From Nitrosomonas sp. (GTDB lineage: Bacteria; Pseudomonadota; Gammaproteobacteria; Burkholderiales; Nitrosomonadaceae): DNA of 64,000 nucleotides. This document shows, piece after piece, positions 56,232-64,000 of this stretch (position 1 is the stretch's first letter; each line of letters starts with the position of its first letter). The notes beneath the pieces are model-generated. The model was given only the letters and a program-made list of their open reading frames with translations, was not told where the DNA came from and did no database searches. The stretch covers positions 1 to 64,000 of the forward strand of contig NZ_JAIEMO010000025.1 of assembly GCF_019752095.1 (NCBI RefSeq), given 5' to 3'. A program made the position numbers and the translations under genes.

Positions 56232-57515
56232 TCAGGACGGTTGCGGAGGCACTTTTATCCATTCACCGGAGCATTGCTTAACATACGGATAATATCCTTC
56301 CGGATTACGACAATAGTACCAGTAATTATTTCTTTGCACAGTAGCTGGCCGGGGCGCCACATTTTGTTGAATATACGTTGGTCTTATTGCCGGGGCGGTG
56401 ACAACGCCAACAGGATAACCACCTAATGGATAATAGCTTTCAAATTGGCGATAAGGACCAAACGCATAATTATTATAGAAGCCACCTACCCTTCGTGCGC
56501 TGTAGAAACCAACGCTATTAAAAGGTGCAAAACCAGCATAACCAATCCCCCAACCAGGACCCCAACCCCAACCCCAGCCTGGCCCCCAGCCCCAACTTGG
56601 GCCTAATCCCCAGCCTAATCCCAATCCCAGACCAAATCCTAAACCAAACCCATCGAAATGGTGATGATGCCCATGATGATTGTCATGGTGGTGATCAGAA
56701 TTATGATGGTTTGCAGTATTTTGATCCGCCTGTACGTTGTTTTGTATATTCACATTCTGAGTGTTGGAGCCTTCCTGATTTGTTCCATCGGCTCCCGTTG
56801 AATCGTTATTCTCAATGGCTTGATTATCTGGAGTCTCGGTATCTTGTGAAACAGCGCTGTCTTGAGCAACTTCATTGTCAGAGTCGGAATTATTTTCATT
56901 AATTGCGTTTTGGACGGAAGGGTCAGCTTGATTAACATCATCTCTTTGAGCAGATGTTCCAATTTCGCTCGATTCATCGGGAGTCGCCAAGTTATCTTGG
57001 AAGGATTCTGGTGCAATTTCTTTACTTTGTGCAGCGTCAGTATTTAAATCAGCGTTATTATTCACACCAAAATCATCCGTTTGGTTAAATTCACCCGTTT
57101 GATTTAAGTCGTTTTCCGAGTTTAAATCATCGGCAAAATCGATACTTTCTTGTTGATCCAACGCATTATCTGGATAAAATGCATCGTCTTGCCCAAAATC
57201 ACCTTGATCATAACTCTCTTCGAAACCACTATTCTGGTCATAGTAATCTCCAGAATCAAAACCGCCATCATCAAAATTGTCATGGCCTCCGCCATCGTAG
57301 CTGTCGTAACTGTCGTAACCTCCATCATAACCCCCATCATAACCCCCTCCGTCGAAGTCTCCACCATCGAAACCTCCTCCATCATAACCACCGTCGAAGC
57401 CACCTCCATCAAAGCCTCCCCCGTCAAAGCCTCCGCCGTCTTCAGCTCCTACAGTGCTGATTAAAAAAACGCTGCATAGCGCAATTGCCATACACGTGAT
57501 TTTAAATTTTTTCAT
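56232..57515 (-). CDS. Secreted low-complexity Gly/Asp-, His- and Trp-rich protein
   Basis: A 427-residue exported protein with a signal peptide (about 1-24, ending STVGA). It has five zones: tandem GGGFDG/GGYDG repeats (about 26-85), an acidic Asn/Gln/Asp/Glu-rich stretch (about 86-262), a His cluster (about 266-284: HHNSDHHHDNHHGHHHH), a Gly-Trp/Leu zone (about 288-325), and a Tyr-rich zone ending in YWYYCRNPEGYYPYVKQC and WIKVPP. That last motif recurs at the end of many proteobacterial exported proteins (two cysteines, YYPYV, VPP). The His and acidic parts suggest metal binding, the rest an aggregating or surface-coating role (inference). ATG at 57515 has AGGTGAGG upstream. Confidence 0.8.
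   Translation of the reverse strand: MKKFKITCMAIALCSVFLISTVGAEDGGGFDGGGFDGGGFDGGYDGGGFDGGDFDGGGYDGGYDGGYDSYDSYDGGGHDNFDDGGFDSGDYYDQNSGFEESYDQGDFGQDDAFYPDNALDQQESIDFADDLNSENDLNQTGEFNQTDDFGVNNNADLNTDAAQSKEIAPESFQDNLATPDESSEIGTSAQRDDVNQADPSVQNAINENNSDSDNEVAQDSAVSQDTETPDNQAIENNDSTGADGTNQEGSNTQNVNIQNNVQADQNTANHHNSDHHHDNHHGHHHHFDGFGLGFGLGLGLGWGLGPSWGWGPGWGWGWGPGWGIGYAGFAPFNSVGFYSARRVGGFYNNYAFGPYRQFESYYPLGGYPVGVVTAPAIRPTYIQQNVAPRPATVQRNNYWYYCRNPEGYYPYVKQCSGEWIKVPPQPS
57260..57440 (-). repeat. Tandem Gly-Asp coding repeats
   Basis: About 180 bases made of imperfect 12-18-base units encoding GGGFDG, GGYDG and SYD repeats in the N-terminal part of the low-complexity secreted protein. Such arrays can change length by slippage; synonymous changes between units show that they are not freshly duplicated throughout. 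Confidence 0.75.
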
Positions 57516-57543
57516 ATACCCCTCACCTTTTGATTTCCCATTT

Positions 57544-57560
57544 ACAGCTATATTAGCTGT
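57544..57560. promoter_or_regulatory. Operator-like inverted repeat upstream of the low-complexity gene
   Basis: ACAGCTA-TAT-TAGCTGT, a perfect 7-bp inverted repeat with a three-base spacer, 29 bases before the start codon of the minus-strand gene. It lies in the leader or promoter and could bind a regulator. Such repeats also arise by chance, so support is weak. Confidence 0.3.
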
Positions 57561-57769
57561 GTTAGTCTGAACAGATACTGAATAAAGCTTTGGGTTTTTT
57601 ATTATGGTTTCGATACCTTAGTAGTTAGCGGGGCAGTCAGTAAGCTCTTCAAAAGTAACATAAATTAATGCACCTTATTATTCGTGAGATTGTGAAATCG
57701 AATCATTATTGATGATTAGGTTATACTTAGAATCTTGATATTCTAAATCATTCCGATGAGGACATGCCC

Positions 57770-58930
57770 ATGAAGATTCACGAGTACCAAGCCAAAGAAA
57801 TTTTACGCAAATATAATGTGATCACACCAAAGGGTGTTGCTTGTTTCAGTGTTAACGAGGCGGTGCAAGCTGCGCAGCAATTAGGTGGTGATGTGTGGGC
57901 AGTGAAGGCACAGATTTATGCCGGTGGGCGGGGTAAGGGTGGTGGAGTAAAAGTAGCCAAGTCATTGGATGAGGTACGTCAGCGCGCGAGTGAAATTCTG
58001 AACATGCGCTTGATAACTCATCAGACTAGCCCGGAAGGACAGATAGTCCATCGACTTTTTATTGAGCAGGGGATACAGATAGAAAAAGAATTCTATGTCG
58101 GTATGGTGGTGGATCGCGGCCGACAACGCGTTTGTTTGATGGCAAGTTCGGAAGGTGGCATGGAAATTGAAAAAGTCGCAGCTGAAACACCCGAGAAAAT
58201 TCATAAAGTGTTTATTGATCCCATCGCGGGTTTAAGTCAACAGCAGGCTGAAGAAGTTGCGCAAAAAATTGGCATCCCTAAGCAAAGTTTGTCAGGTGCT
58301 GTTACCTTATTGCAAGGCTTATATCAAGCATTTGATGAGACTGATGCATCACTGTTGGAAATCAACCCATTGGCAGTAACTGTAGAGCAGCAGGTAATGG
58401 CACTCGATGCCAAAATGAATTTTGATGAAAACGCACTGTTTCGTCATCCCGAGATCGTCGCATTGCGTGATTTGGATGAAGAAGATCCAGTGGAGATTGA
58501 AGCATCGAAACACGAATTATCCTATATCCCTTTGGACGGTAATATTGGCTGTCTGGTAAATGGTGCAGGCTTGGCAATGGCGACGATGGATATCATCAAA
58601 CTGTATGGTGGCAATCCCGCCAACTTTCTCGATGTTGGCGGTGGAGCAACGGCGGAAAAGGTGACTGAAGCATTTAAACTGATGCTGCGCAATTCTAAGC
58701 TAAAAGGGATTCTGGTTAATATTTTCGGTGGCATAATGAAATGTGATGTAATTGCGCAAGGCATAGTAGCAGCTGCTCGTGATGTGCAACTTACAGTGCC
58801 ATTGGTTGTTCGGTTGGAAGGCACCAATGTAGATCTTGGGAAGAAAATTCTGGCGGATTCCGGGTTAAAAATCATTTCTGCAGATAACATGGCTGATGCG
58901 GCGCAAAAAGCGGTTAATGCAGCCGGGTAA
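57770..58930 (+). CDS. sucC: Succinate-CoA ligase, beta subunit
   Basis: A 386-residue TCA-cycle enzyme subunit that holds the nucleotide-binding ATP-grasp domain. The N-terminus [17 protein letters not shown] is diagnostic; [17 protein letters not shown] is the ATP-grasp glycine loop, and [25 protein letters not shown] with NFLDVGGGA forms the CoA-ligase domain. ATG at 57770 is eight bases after GAGGA; an ATG at 57764 is too close to it. sucD follows after 50 bases. No other TCA genes are adjacent. Confidence 0.95.
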   Translation: MKIHEYQAKEILRKYNVITPKGVACFSVNEAVQAAQQLGGDVWAVKAQIYAGGRGKGGGVKVAKSLDEVRQRASEILNMRLITHQTSPEGQIVHRLFIEQGIQIEKEFYVGMVVDRGRQRVCLMASSEGGMEIEKVAAETPEKIHKVFIDPIAGLSQQQAEEVAQKIGIPKQSLSGAVTLLQGLYQAFDETDASLLEINPLAVTVEQQVMALDAKMNFDENALFRHPEIVALRDLDEEDPVEIEASKHELSYIPLDGNIGCLVNGAGLAMATMDIIKLYGGNPANFLDVGGGATAEKVTEAFKLMLRNSKLKGILVNIFGGIMKCDVIAQGIVAAARDVQLTVPLVVRLEGTNVDLGKKILADSGLKIISADNMADAAQKAVNAAG

Positions 58931-58980
58931 GCCAACTTATCAATGTCAATGCTAGTCATCATATAAGGAATCCTTTTGCT

Positions 58981-59856
58981 ATGTCCATCCTGATTAATCA
59001 CAACAGTCGTGTAATGACACAAGGCATTACCGGTAAAACCGGCCAATTTCATACGCGTATGTGCCGCGACTATGCCAACGGCAAAGCATGCTTCGTCGCA
59101 GGTGTGAACCCGCGAAAACCTGGCGAGAATTTCGAAGGTATACCGGTTTATGCAACGGTCAAAGAAGCCAAGCAACAAACCGGCGCCAATGTTTCAGTGA
59201 TTTATGTGCCCCCTCCTTTCGCTGCCGCAGCGATAGATGAAGCAGTTGAAGCTGAACTGGATCTCGTGATTTGCATTACCGAAGGCATTCCGGTGCGCGA
59301 TATGATCCGTACTCGCTACAAAATGCAAGGCAAGAAAACTCGCTTGATTGGTCCGAATTGTCCGGGAATTATTACACCAGATGAGATAAAAATAGGGATT
59401 ATGCCGGGATATATTCATAAAAAAGGTCGGATTGGGGTGGTTTCACGCTCGGGTACACTGACATATGAGGCAGTGGCGCAACTGATGTCGCTAGGACTTG
59501 GACAATCTACCTGCATCGGCATTGGTGGTGATCCGGTGAATGGTTTAAAACATCTGGATGTAATGCAATTGTTCAATGACGATGACGAAACTGATGCCGT
59601 AATGATGGTAGGTGAGATCGGCGGCACGGATGAAGAGGACTGCGCACGTTGGATAAAAGATCATATGCATAAACCCGTAGTCGGATTTATTGCTGGTGTG
59701 ACAGCACCGCCAGGCAAACGCATGGGACACGCTGGCGCTATCATTTCCGGTGGCAAGGGAACAGCTCAAGAGAAGCTTGAAGTAATGGAATCGTGCGGAG
59801 TCAGAGTCACACGCAATCCAGCCGAGATGGGAAAACTATTAAAATCGGTTTTGTAA
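58981..59856 (+). CDS. sucD: Succinate-CoA ligase, alpha subunit
   Basis: A 291-residue CoA-binding subunit whose phosphohistidine carries phosphate during substrate-level ATP formation. The N-terminal Rossmann domain shows [15 protein letters not shown], the central part [20 protein letters not shown], and the active His is in [14 protein letters not shown] (about residue 250). ATG at 58981 follows AAGGAAT. With sucC it makes the complete enzyme. Confidence 0.96.
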   Translation: MSILINHNSRVMTQGITGKTGQFHTRMCRDYANGKACFVAGVNPRKPGENFEGIPVYATVKEAKQQTGANVSVIYVPPPFAAAAIDEAVEAELDLVICITEGIPVRDMIRTRYKMQGKKTRLIGPNCPGIITPDEIKIGIMPGYIHKKGRIGVVSRSGTLTYEAVAQLMSLGLGQSTCIGIGGDPVNGLKHLDVMQLFNDDDETDAVMMVGEIGGTDEEDCARWIKDHMHKPVVGFIAGVTAPPGKRMGHAGAIISGGKGTAQEKLEVMESCGVRVTRNPAEMGKLLKSVL

Positions 59857-59890
59857 CTTGTTACTTAGAAAATATTGAAGGCAATTTACC

Positions 59891-60199
59891 ATGCGCTATC
59901 GTTTACCATTTTTTATCATTTTAACTGTGCTCATTATTTCCGCCTGCAGCGGAATTTCCACCAAACAACCATTTCCAGCCAAAAAACCTGAGCGACCGAC
60001 AGGTCCTTTACCCGATAGTGCTAAGCCAAAATACAACCTGACGGGTTATCCGATCAGCACTCAGCAAGGTTATATTGATGGTTGCGAAACCGCTAAAAGA
60101 ACAAGCTGGGCCTTTAAAGACTTGAATCGATATGACACGGATGAACAATATCGCATGGGATGGGATGATGGATTTTCCCTGTGCAAAAACGCAAAATAA
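59891..60199 (+). CDS. Small lipoprotein of unknown function
   Basis: A 102-residue protein with a lipoprotein signal (lipobox ISAC, Cys19), a Pro/Lys-rich linker (about 25-50) and a short conserved-looking domain GYIDGCETA..YRMGWDDGFSLC with two cysteines that could pair. GY/GW-x-DG repeats of this kind occur in small outer-membrane lipoproteins. Gene context between sucD (34 bases upstream) and dacB (24 bases downstream) suggests joint transcription, and the dacB link hints at an envelope role. ATG at 59891. Confidence 0.75.
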   Translation: MRYRLPFFIILTVLIISACSGISTKQPFPAKKPERPTGPLPDSAKPKYNLTGYPISTQQGYIDGCETAKRTSWAFKDLNRYDTDEQYRMGWDDGFSLCKNAK

Positions 60200-60223
60200 T
60201 CTTTCTGAAAGTGAAGTATTAAA

Positions 60224-61669
60224 ATGACCAAGATTTGTTTATATCTTGGTTTTTTAATTGGACTGACTGCTACATTAGCCGCTCCAATATTTGCCAATGA
60301 GTTACCTTTAGTAGTGAAACAAAAACTACAACAGCTAGCCATCCCGGAAGCGATGATTGGTGTATATATCCATGAAATTGGCGCCAGCCAGCCAGTGCTC
60401 ACAATCAATGCGGATTCAAGCATGAACCCGGCTTCGGTAATGAAGTTGTTGACTACCTATGCTGGGCTGGAATTGTTGGGTCCTGCGCATACCTGGCAAA
60501 CCAAGCTTTATGCCAATGGAAAAATTACCGATGGCATTTTATATGGCGACTTAATCATAAAAGGTTATGGTGATCCCAAACTGAACCTAGAAAATTTCTG
60601 GCTGCTGATCTATCGCTTGCGTCAAACCGGATTACTTGAAATTAAAGGTAACCTGATTCTGGATCATTCATATTATGAGATTCCCCGCGAAGATCCAGGT
60701 GAGTTTGACGGACAACCCTATCGCACCTACAACGTGCTACCAGAGGCATTTCTGATCAATTACCGTGCATCCACGTTCTACTTGTTTCCACAACCTGAAA
60801 AGAATGTTGTACGTGTCGTGATTGATCCTGTCCCAGAATCTTTGCAAATACAAAATAATTTAAAGCTTACTCAAGAAAAATGCGGAATTTGGCAAAATTC
60901 TCTTACTATTGAAGCAATTGTGGATGAAAAAAATAAGAATAATTTTACGGTTGCTATGAATGGTAGTTTTTCCCAGCATTGTGGAAAACAATCGTATATG
61001 TTGAGTCTGCATGACAGTACTATTTATACCCGTGATTTGTTCAGACACTTGTGGACGCAGCAAGGTGGCATATTTGATGGTAATGCCATCCTGGGTAAAA
61101 CACCGCAATACTTGTTACCGCTCAAAATTTATCAATCACCACCGTTGTCAGATATTGTCCGTGGCATCAATAAATTCAGCAATAACATTGCAGCACGTCA
61201 ATTGTATTTAGCGTTGGGCACAGGTAATTCGGTAATTGATAACTCACCAGCCACTTTGGCTAAATCGGATGCAGCAGTCAGACGATGGTTAGCCAGCAAG
61301 CAATTGAGTTTTCCGGAATTAATGATTGAGAATGGCTCTGGATTATCGCGCATAGAACGAATCAGCGCTCGGCATATGGGGCAACTATTGCTTGCCGCTT
61401 TCAATAGTCCGGTAATGCCGGAATTCATCGCATCATTGCCGATTGCTGCGGTAGATGGAACACTGAGAAATCGTTTTACTGATACTCCGATTAAGGGATT
61501 AGCACATATGAAAACCGGCACATTGAATAACGTGCGTGCGTTGGCAGGGTATTTGATCGACGAGATGGGGCGACGCGTTGTGGTTGTTTTTTTTATTAAT
61601 CACGATCAAGCTGAACAATCCCGTGCCATCATGGATACGTTGGTGCAATGGGTTTATCGCCGAAAATAG
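60224..61669 (+). CDS. dacB: D-alanyl-D-alanine carboxypeptidase/endopeptidase (PBP4)
   Basis: A 481-residue periplasmic penicillin-binding protein that trims pentapeptides and cuts cross-links in peptidoglycan. Signal peptide about 1-25. The three active-site motifs are SxxK in NPASVMKLL (about residue 70), SxN in FSNNIAARQ (about 319), and KTG in MKTGTLNN (about 430). The large insertion domain between SxxK and SxN typical of the S13 family is present. ATG at 60224 follows GAAAGTGAAG. Substrate range follows from the family. Confidence 0.93.
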   Translation: MTKICLYLGFLIGLTATLAAPIFANELPLVVKQKLQQLAIPEAMIGVYIHEIGASQPVLTINADSSMNPASVMKLLTTYAGLELLGPAHTWQTKLYANGKITDGILYGDLIIKGYGDPKLNLENFWLLIYRLRQTGLLEIKGNLILDHSYYEIPREDPGEFDGQPYRTYNVLPEAFLINYRASTFYLFPQPEKNVVRVVIDPVPESLQIQNNLKLTQEKCGIWQNSLTIEAIVDEKNKNNFTVAMNGSFSQHCGKQSYMLSLHDSTIYTRDLFRHLWTQQGGIFDGNAILGKTPQYLLPLKIYQSPPLSDIVRGINKFSNNIAARQLYLALGTGNSVIDNSPATLAKSDAAVRRWLASKQLSFPELMIENGSGLSRIERISARHMGQLLLAAFNSPVMPEFIASLPIAAVDGTLRNRFTDTPIKGLAHMKTGTLNNVRALAGYLIDEMGRRVVVVFFINHDQAEQSRAIMDTLVQWVYRRK

Positions 61670-61800
61670 GCATGTCCCAGATAGAATTATTACTATTGAT
61701 TGAAAATTAATTTCGGCGTAAAGTGCGTGTTCAAGATCGATGATCTATTTTGAAATCAGGTGATTCCCTTCCATTCCAAGAGTGAGGAGTACACAAAGTG

Positions 61801-62388
61801 ATGAATGAATATAAGTCTCTCGCGGTAAAGTATCTAACAGGCACAGTACAAGTTTCCCAACCCATATCCCCTAATCAAGTAACGTTTAAATCTCCCGCAA
61901 TTGAAGTGATGACTGATTTGCGCACAATACAAGCAGCCGTCATATCTCCTTATATTACAATGCAAATAGCCAACACTTACATGATGCAACGTGGTGTGCG
62001 CACGCTTCTGGTCATAAATGACAGCAATTCTCTGGCAGGAATTATCACGGCAACCGATATTCTGGGTGAAAAGCCTATGCGTTTTATTCAAGAAAGAGGT
62101 GTAAAACACAGCGAAATTCTGGTGATGGATATGATGACGCCATTGAATAAGTTGGAAGCCATTCCATTGGAAGAAGTAATGCACGCCAGAGTTGGCAATA
62201 TAGTCGCAAGTTTGCGCGAGAGCGATCGCTTGCATGCGCTAGTAATCGACGATCCTACCATCGGGCTACCCAGGATATGCGGGATTTTCTCCTGGACGCA
62301 AATTGAGAAACAGCTTGGTACAGTTATTCCACAGAATAATGTAGCGAAGAGTTTTGCGGAAATTGAATCATCATTAATTGCACATTAG
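61801..62388 (+). CDS. CBS-domain protein
   Basis: A 195-residue protein with a CBS pair at about 45-170: PYITMQIANTYMMQRGVRTLLVINDSNSLAGIITATDIL for the first and RVGNIVASLRESDRLHALVIDDP..ICGIFSWTQIEKQLG for the second, which is interrupted by an unusual linker (ERGVKHSEILVMDMMTPLNKLEA). It probably senses adenine nucleotides; the partner is unknown. GAGGAG at 61784-61789 serves either a GTG at 61798 or the ATG at 61801; the difference is one codon. It is different in sequence from the CBS protein at 41082-41519. Confidence 0.85.
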   Translation: MNEYKSLAVKYLTGTVQVSQPISPNQVTFKSPAIEVMTDLRTIQAAVISPYITMQIANTYMMQRGVRTLLVINDSNSLAGIITATDILGEKPMRFIQERGVKHSEILVMDMMTPLNKLEAIPLEEVMHARVGNIVASLRESDRLHALVIDDPTIGLPRICGIFSWTQIEKQLGTVIPQNNVAKSFAEIESSLIAH

Positions 62389-62390
62389 AA

Positions 62391-62437
62391 AAAAACAAGC
62401 CAGCCAGTAAGTTTCGATTCTGCTGGTTTGTTTTACT
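62391..62437. terminator. Bidirectional intrinsic terminator
   Basis: A 10-bp stem (ACAAGCCAGC with GCTGGTTTGT, one G-U pair) around a 17-base loop. On the plus strand it is followed by TTT after the CBS gene stop; on the minus strand it is followed by GTTTTTTTC after the sulfotransferase stop, the stronger direction. It sits between two convergent genes, as expected. Confidence 0.75.
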
Positions 62438-62444
62438 AGGTGGA

Positions 62445-63365
62445 TCAAATATTCCAAGGTATATTTTTTGTTCTAATAAGCGTCTGTAGTGCCACAATAC
62501 TCGGCAAGTAATATTGTTTTAAACGATCACGACTTTCATCGGAAATTTCGTTATATCCTTCTCTTGCTTGGTTAATTTTCTTATATAAGCTCACTATAAA
62601 CTGCTTTAATTCAGGTCGTTGCCGCAGGAATCGTTCAGACTTCGCATTAAAGTAGACCGCGATCTTATGCAACCATTTTAACTTGCTTTCATAAGTAACA
62701 TTAATTCGTCTAAAATCATATCCATTGAAATAGTCTGGAGAAATCTCTAAGAACTGACACAGTTCCCGCATGAAACCGTCAATATCCTGAGTCATATCTT
62801 CAAAAAACATAATCTTGATCTGATTTTCCGGAAATAGCTGGTAATAGTATTTCAAGTAGTCAACATACCGACCAAAACTGATGATCTTTAAATACCATTC
62901 TTTAATGCTCAATTCAGCGGGTGTTTCTTGACCAGAGTCATACGCAATACACTTATCAATATACTCCTCAAAGCTTAAATCAGGATCAAGATTCAGTTTT
63001 CCAACATGAAAATTGAATGAGGAGTATATCCGATCAATGGGATTTCGCAATATGAACAGAAGCTTGGTTTCCGGCACTAGTGCATGGATACGAGCTGCTA
63101 CTTCTGCACCACTACCCAGATATCCCGGTGAAGCTTCCATCAGAATCGGAATTTCAGGAGAGCAACGCTCAAAATAACTGGCATAATTAGTAGTATCTTT
63201 TTTGGGATCACCTGTATATAAATTACGAAAAAAATCTGTTTCCTTGACAGCTGAACCGCAAACTGATGGATGCGTACTTAGATACGTAAATATCGACGTT
63301 GTACCAGCCTTCTCTGTACCCGCGATAATAAAGTTAGCCAAATTAATACTAGAAATCGCTTTCAT
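62445..63365 (-). CDS. Sulfotransferase-family protein
   Basis: A 306-residue PAPS-dependent sulfotransferase. The 5'-phosphosulfate loop is IAGTEKAGTTSIFTYL (about 13-28) and the 3'-phosphate motif is LRNPIDRIYSSFNFH (about 107-121). It would transfer sulfate from PAPS to a hydroxyl of a glycan or lipid. The next gene upstream on the same strand is a WecG/TagA-type glycosyltransferase, so a sulfated exopolysaccharide or lipopolysaccharide is a plausible product (inference). ATG at 63365. Confidence 0.88.
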   Translation of the reverse strand: MKAISSINLANFIIAGTEKAGTTSIFTYLSTHPSVCGSAVKETDFFRNLYTGDPKKDTTNYASYFERCSPEIPILMEASPGYLGSGAEVAARIHALVPETKLLFILRNPIDRIYSSFNFHVGKLNLDPDLSFEEYIDKCIAYDSGQETPAELSIKEWYLKIISFGRYVDYLKYYYQLFPENQIKIMFFEDMTQDIDGFMRELCQFLEISPDYFNGYDFRRINVTYESKLKWLHKIAVYFNAKSERFLRQRPELKQFIVSLYKKINQAREGYNEISDESRDRLKQYYLPSIVALQTLIRTKNIPWNI

Positions 63366-63426
63366 AAATTTAAAATCAACATTATTTTCTCAAGAATATT
63401 CTTAATCAGATCGAATTCCATTCCTC

Positions 63427-63999
63427 TTACTTCATACCATCAAGCAGAACAGCTTCTTGTAGATTTTTCTGACCCTTTAAACGCCGCCATAATGTTCGAA
63501 TGATAAATACCGGATTGCCTACAATATATCGCATAAACATCCTTCTTGGTTCCATCATATACCGGAATAACCATTCCAGACCAAGACGACGCATCCACTG
63601 CGGCGCACGTGGCATCGTACCTGAATAAAAATCAAACAAAGCGCCCACACCAAGGACTACAGCCACATTAAGTTTGTTTACATGGCGTGCGATCCATAAC
63701 TCCTGAATAGGCACCCCCATCGCCACAAACAAAATTTCCGCTCCGCTACGATTGATAGCATCGATAATATCGTCTTCACTTTCTTGCTTAAAGTAGCCAT
63801 CATGAATCCAAGCAACATCTAATTTAGGAGATTGAATTTTCATATTTTCTGCGCAACGTTCTGCGATTCCTGGACGAGCGCCCAATAAAGCCAGTTTGAC
63901 ACCAGCTGCCGCAGCATCATGACAGATCACCGGAAACAAGTCGGTGCCATTGACATTGTCTTTTAGGGAGAAGCCGGCTAATCCGGCAGCGAAACGCAT
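63427..63999 (-). CDS. WecG/TagA/CpsF-family glycosyltransferase, truncated by the window end
   Basis: 190 residues of a GT26-type glycosyltransferase. LALLGARPGIAERCAENM, DAINRSGAEILFVAMGVPIQELWIARH and VVLGVGALFDFYSGTMPRAPQWMRRLGLEWLFRYMMEPRRMF are the conserved motifs. The N-terminal substrate region usual for the family is missing because the gene runs off the end of the window; the Met at 63999 is not a credible start. It would add an N-acetylhexosamine or hexosamine-uronate to a lipid-linked sugar in exopolysaccharide synthesis. It lies 61 bases upstream of the sulfotransferase on the same strand. Confidence 0.9.
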   Translation of the reverse strand: MRFAAGLAGFSLKDNVNGTDLFPVICHDAAAAGVKLALLGARPGIAERCAENMKIQSPKLDVAWIHDGYFKQESEDDIIDAINRSGAEILFVAMGVPIQELWIARHVNKLNVAVVLGVGALFDFYSGTMPRAPQWMRRLGLEWLFRYMMEPRRMFMRYIVGNPVFIIRTLWRRLKGQKNLQEAVLLDGMK

Positions 64000-64000
64000 A

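Overview
The window looks like a chromosomal stretch of a betaproteobacterium, most likely an ammonia oxidiser of the Nitrosomonas group (Nitrosomonadaceae). This is inferred from gene order (rnr-rlmB-argS-SPOR-dsbA; gmk-rpoZ-spoT), protein character, moderately AT-rich DNA, a PEP-CTERM protein, and a large stock of respiratory and signalling genes. No rRNA marker is present, so the genus is an inference.

Layout. 1-12.1 kb holds the 3' part of a tRNA-Leu gene and housekeeping genes on the plus strand: rnr, rlmB, argS, an SPOR protein, dsbA, msrA, an HDOD-GAF regulator, gmk, rpoZ and spoT. 12.2-18.4 kb is a complete type I restriction-modification cassette (hsdM-hsdS-hsdR, minus strand) with visibly GC-richer hsdM and hsdR and an AT-rich hsdS; hsdM carries an in-frame 20-bp palindromic repeat of the ATTCCC-N8-GGGAAT type. 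18.5-24.3 kb has a HerA/DUF853 ATPase, then glucokinase and glycogen phosphorylase (glycogen use) and a VOC protein. 24.4-27.7 kb has a PEP-CTERM exported protein, with a sigma-54-like site in front of it, and a secreted multicopper oxidase; each is followed by a clear terminator. 27.8-32 kb has a second HDOD protein, proA, and a dihydrolipoyl dehydrogenase with its own lipoyl domain. 32-36 kb holds a small secreted protein and a tight three-gene set: a retropepsin-like lipoprotein, an inactive transglutaminase fused to seven membrane helices, and a RimK-like ATP-grasp ligase. This set is known only from comparative genomics as far as I can say and is the least understood system here. 36-41.5 kb has an Hpt-REC-REC-GGDEF regulator, several unknown proteins, a VIT-family transporter and a CBS protein.

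41.8-55.7 kb is a full NADH:quinone oxidoreductase (complex I) operon, nuoA-B-CD-E-F-G-H-I-J-K-L-M-N, with the fused NuoCD and N7-cluster cysteines in NuoG that mark the E. coli-like type. 55.7-57.5 kb has a small membrane protein and an extreme low-complexity secreted protein (Gly-Asp, then acidic, then His-rich, then Gly-Trp). 57.7-61.7 kb has sucCD, a lipoprotein and dacB (PBP4). The right edge has a CBS protein, a sulfotransferase and a truncated WecG/TagA-type glycosyltransferase, probably the edge of an exopolysaccharide locus, which would fit the PEP-CTERM protein.

Several coding starts were moved inside the longest open frames on the basis of Shine-Dalgarno position, signal peptide or family length; each case is stated. 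I saw no CRISPR array, rRNA, complete insertion sequence or prophage.
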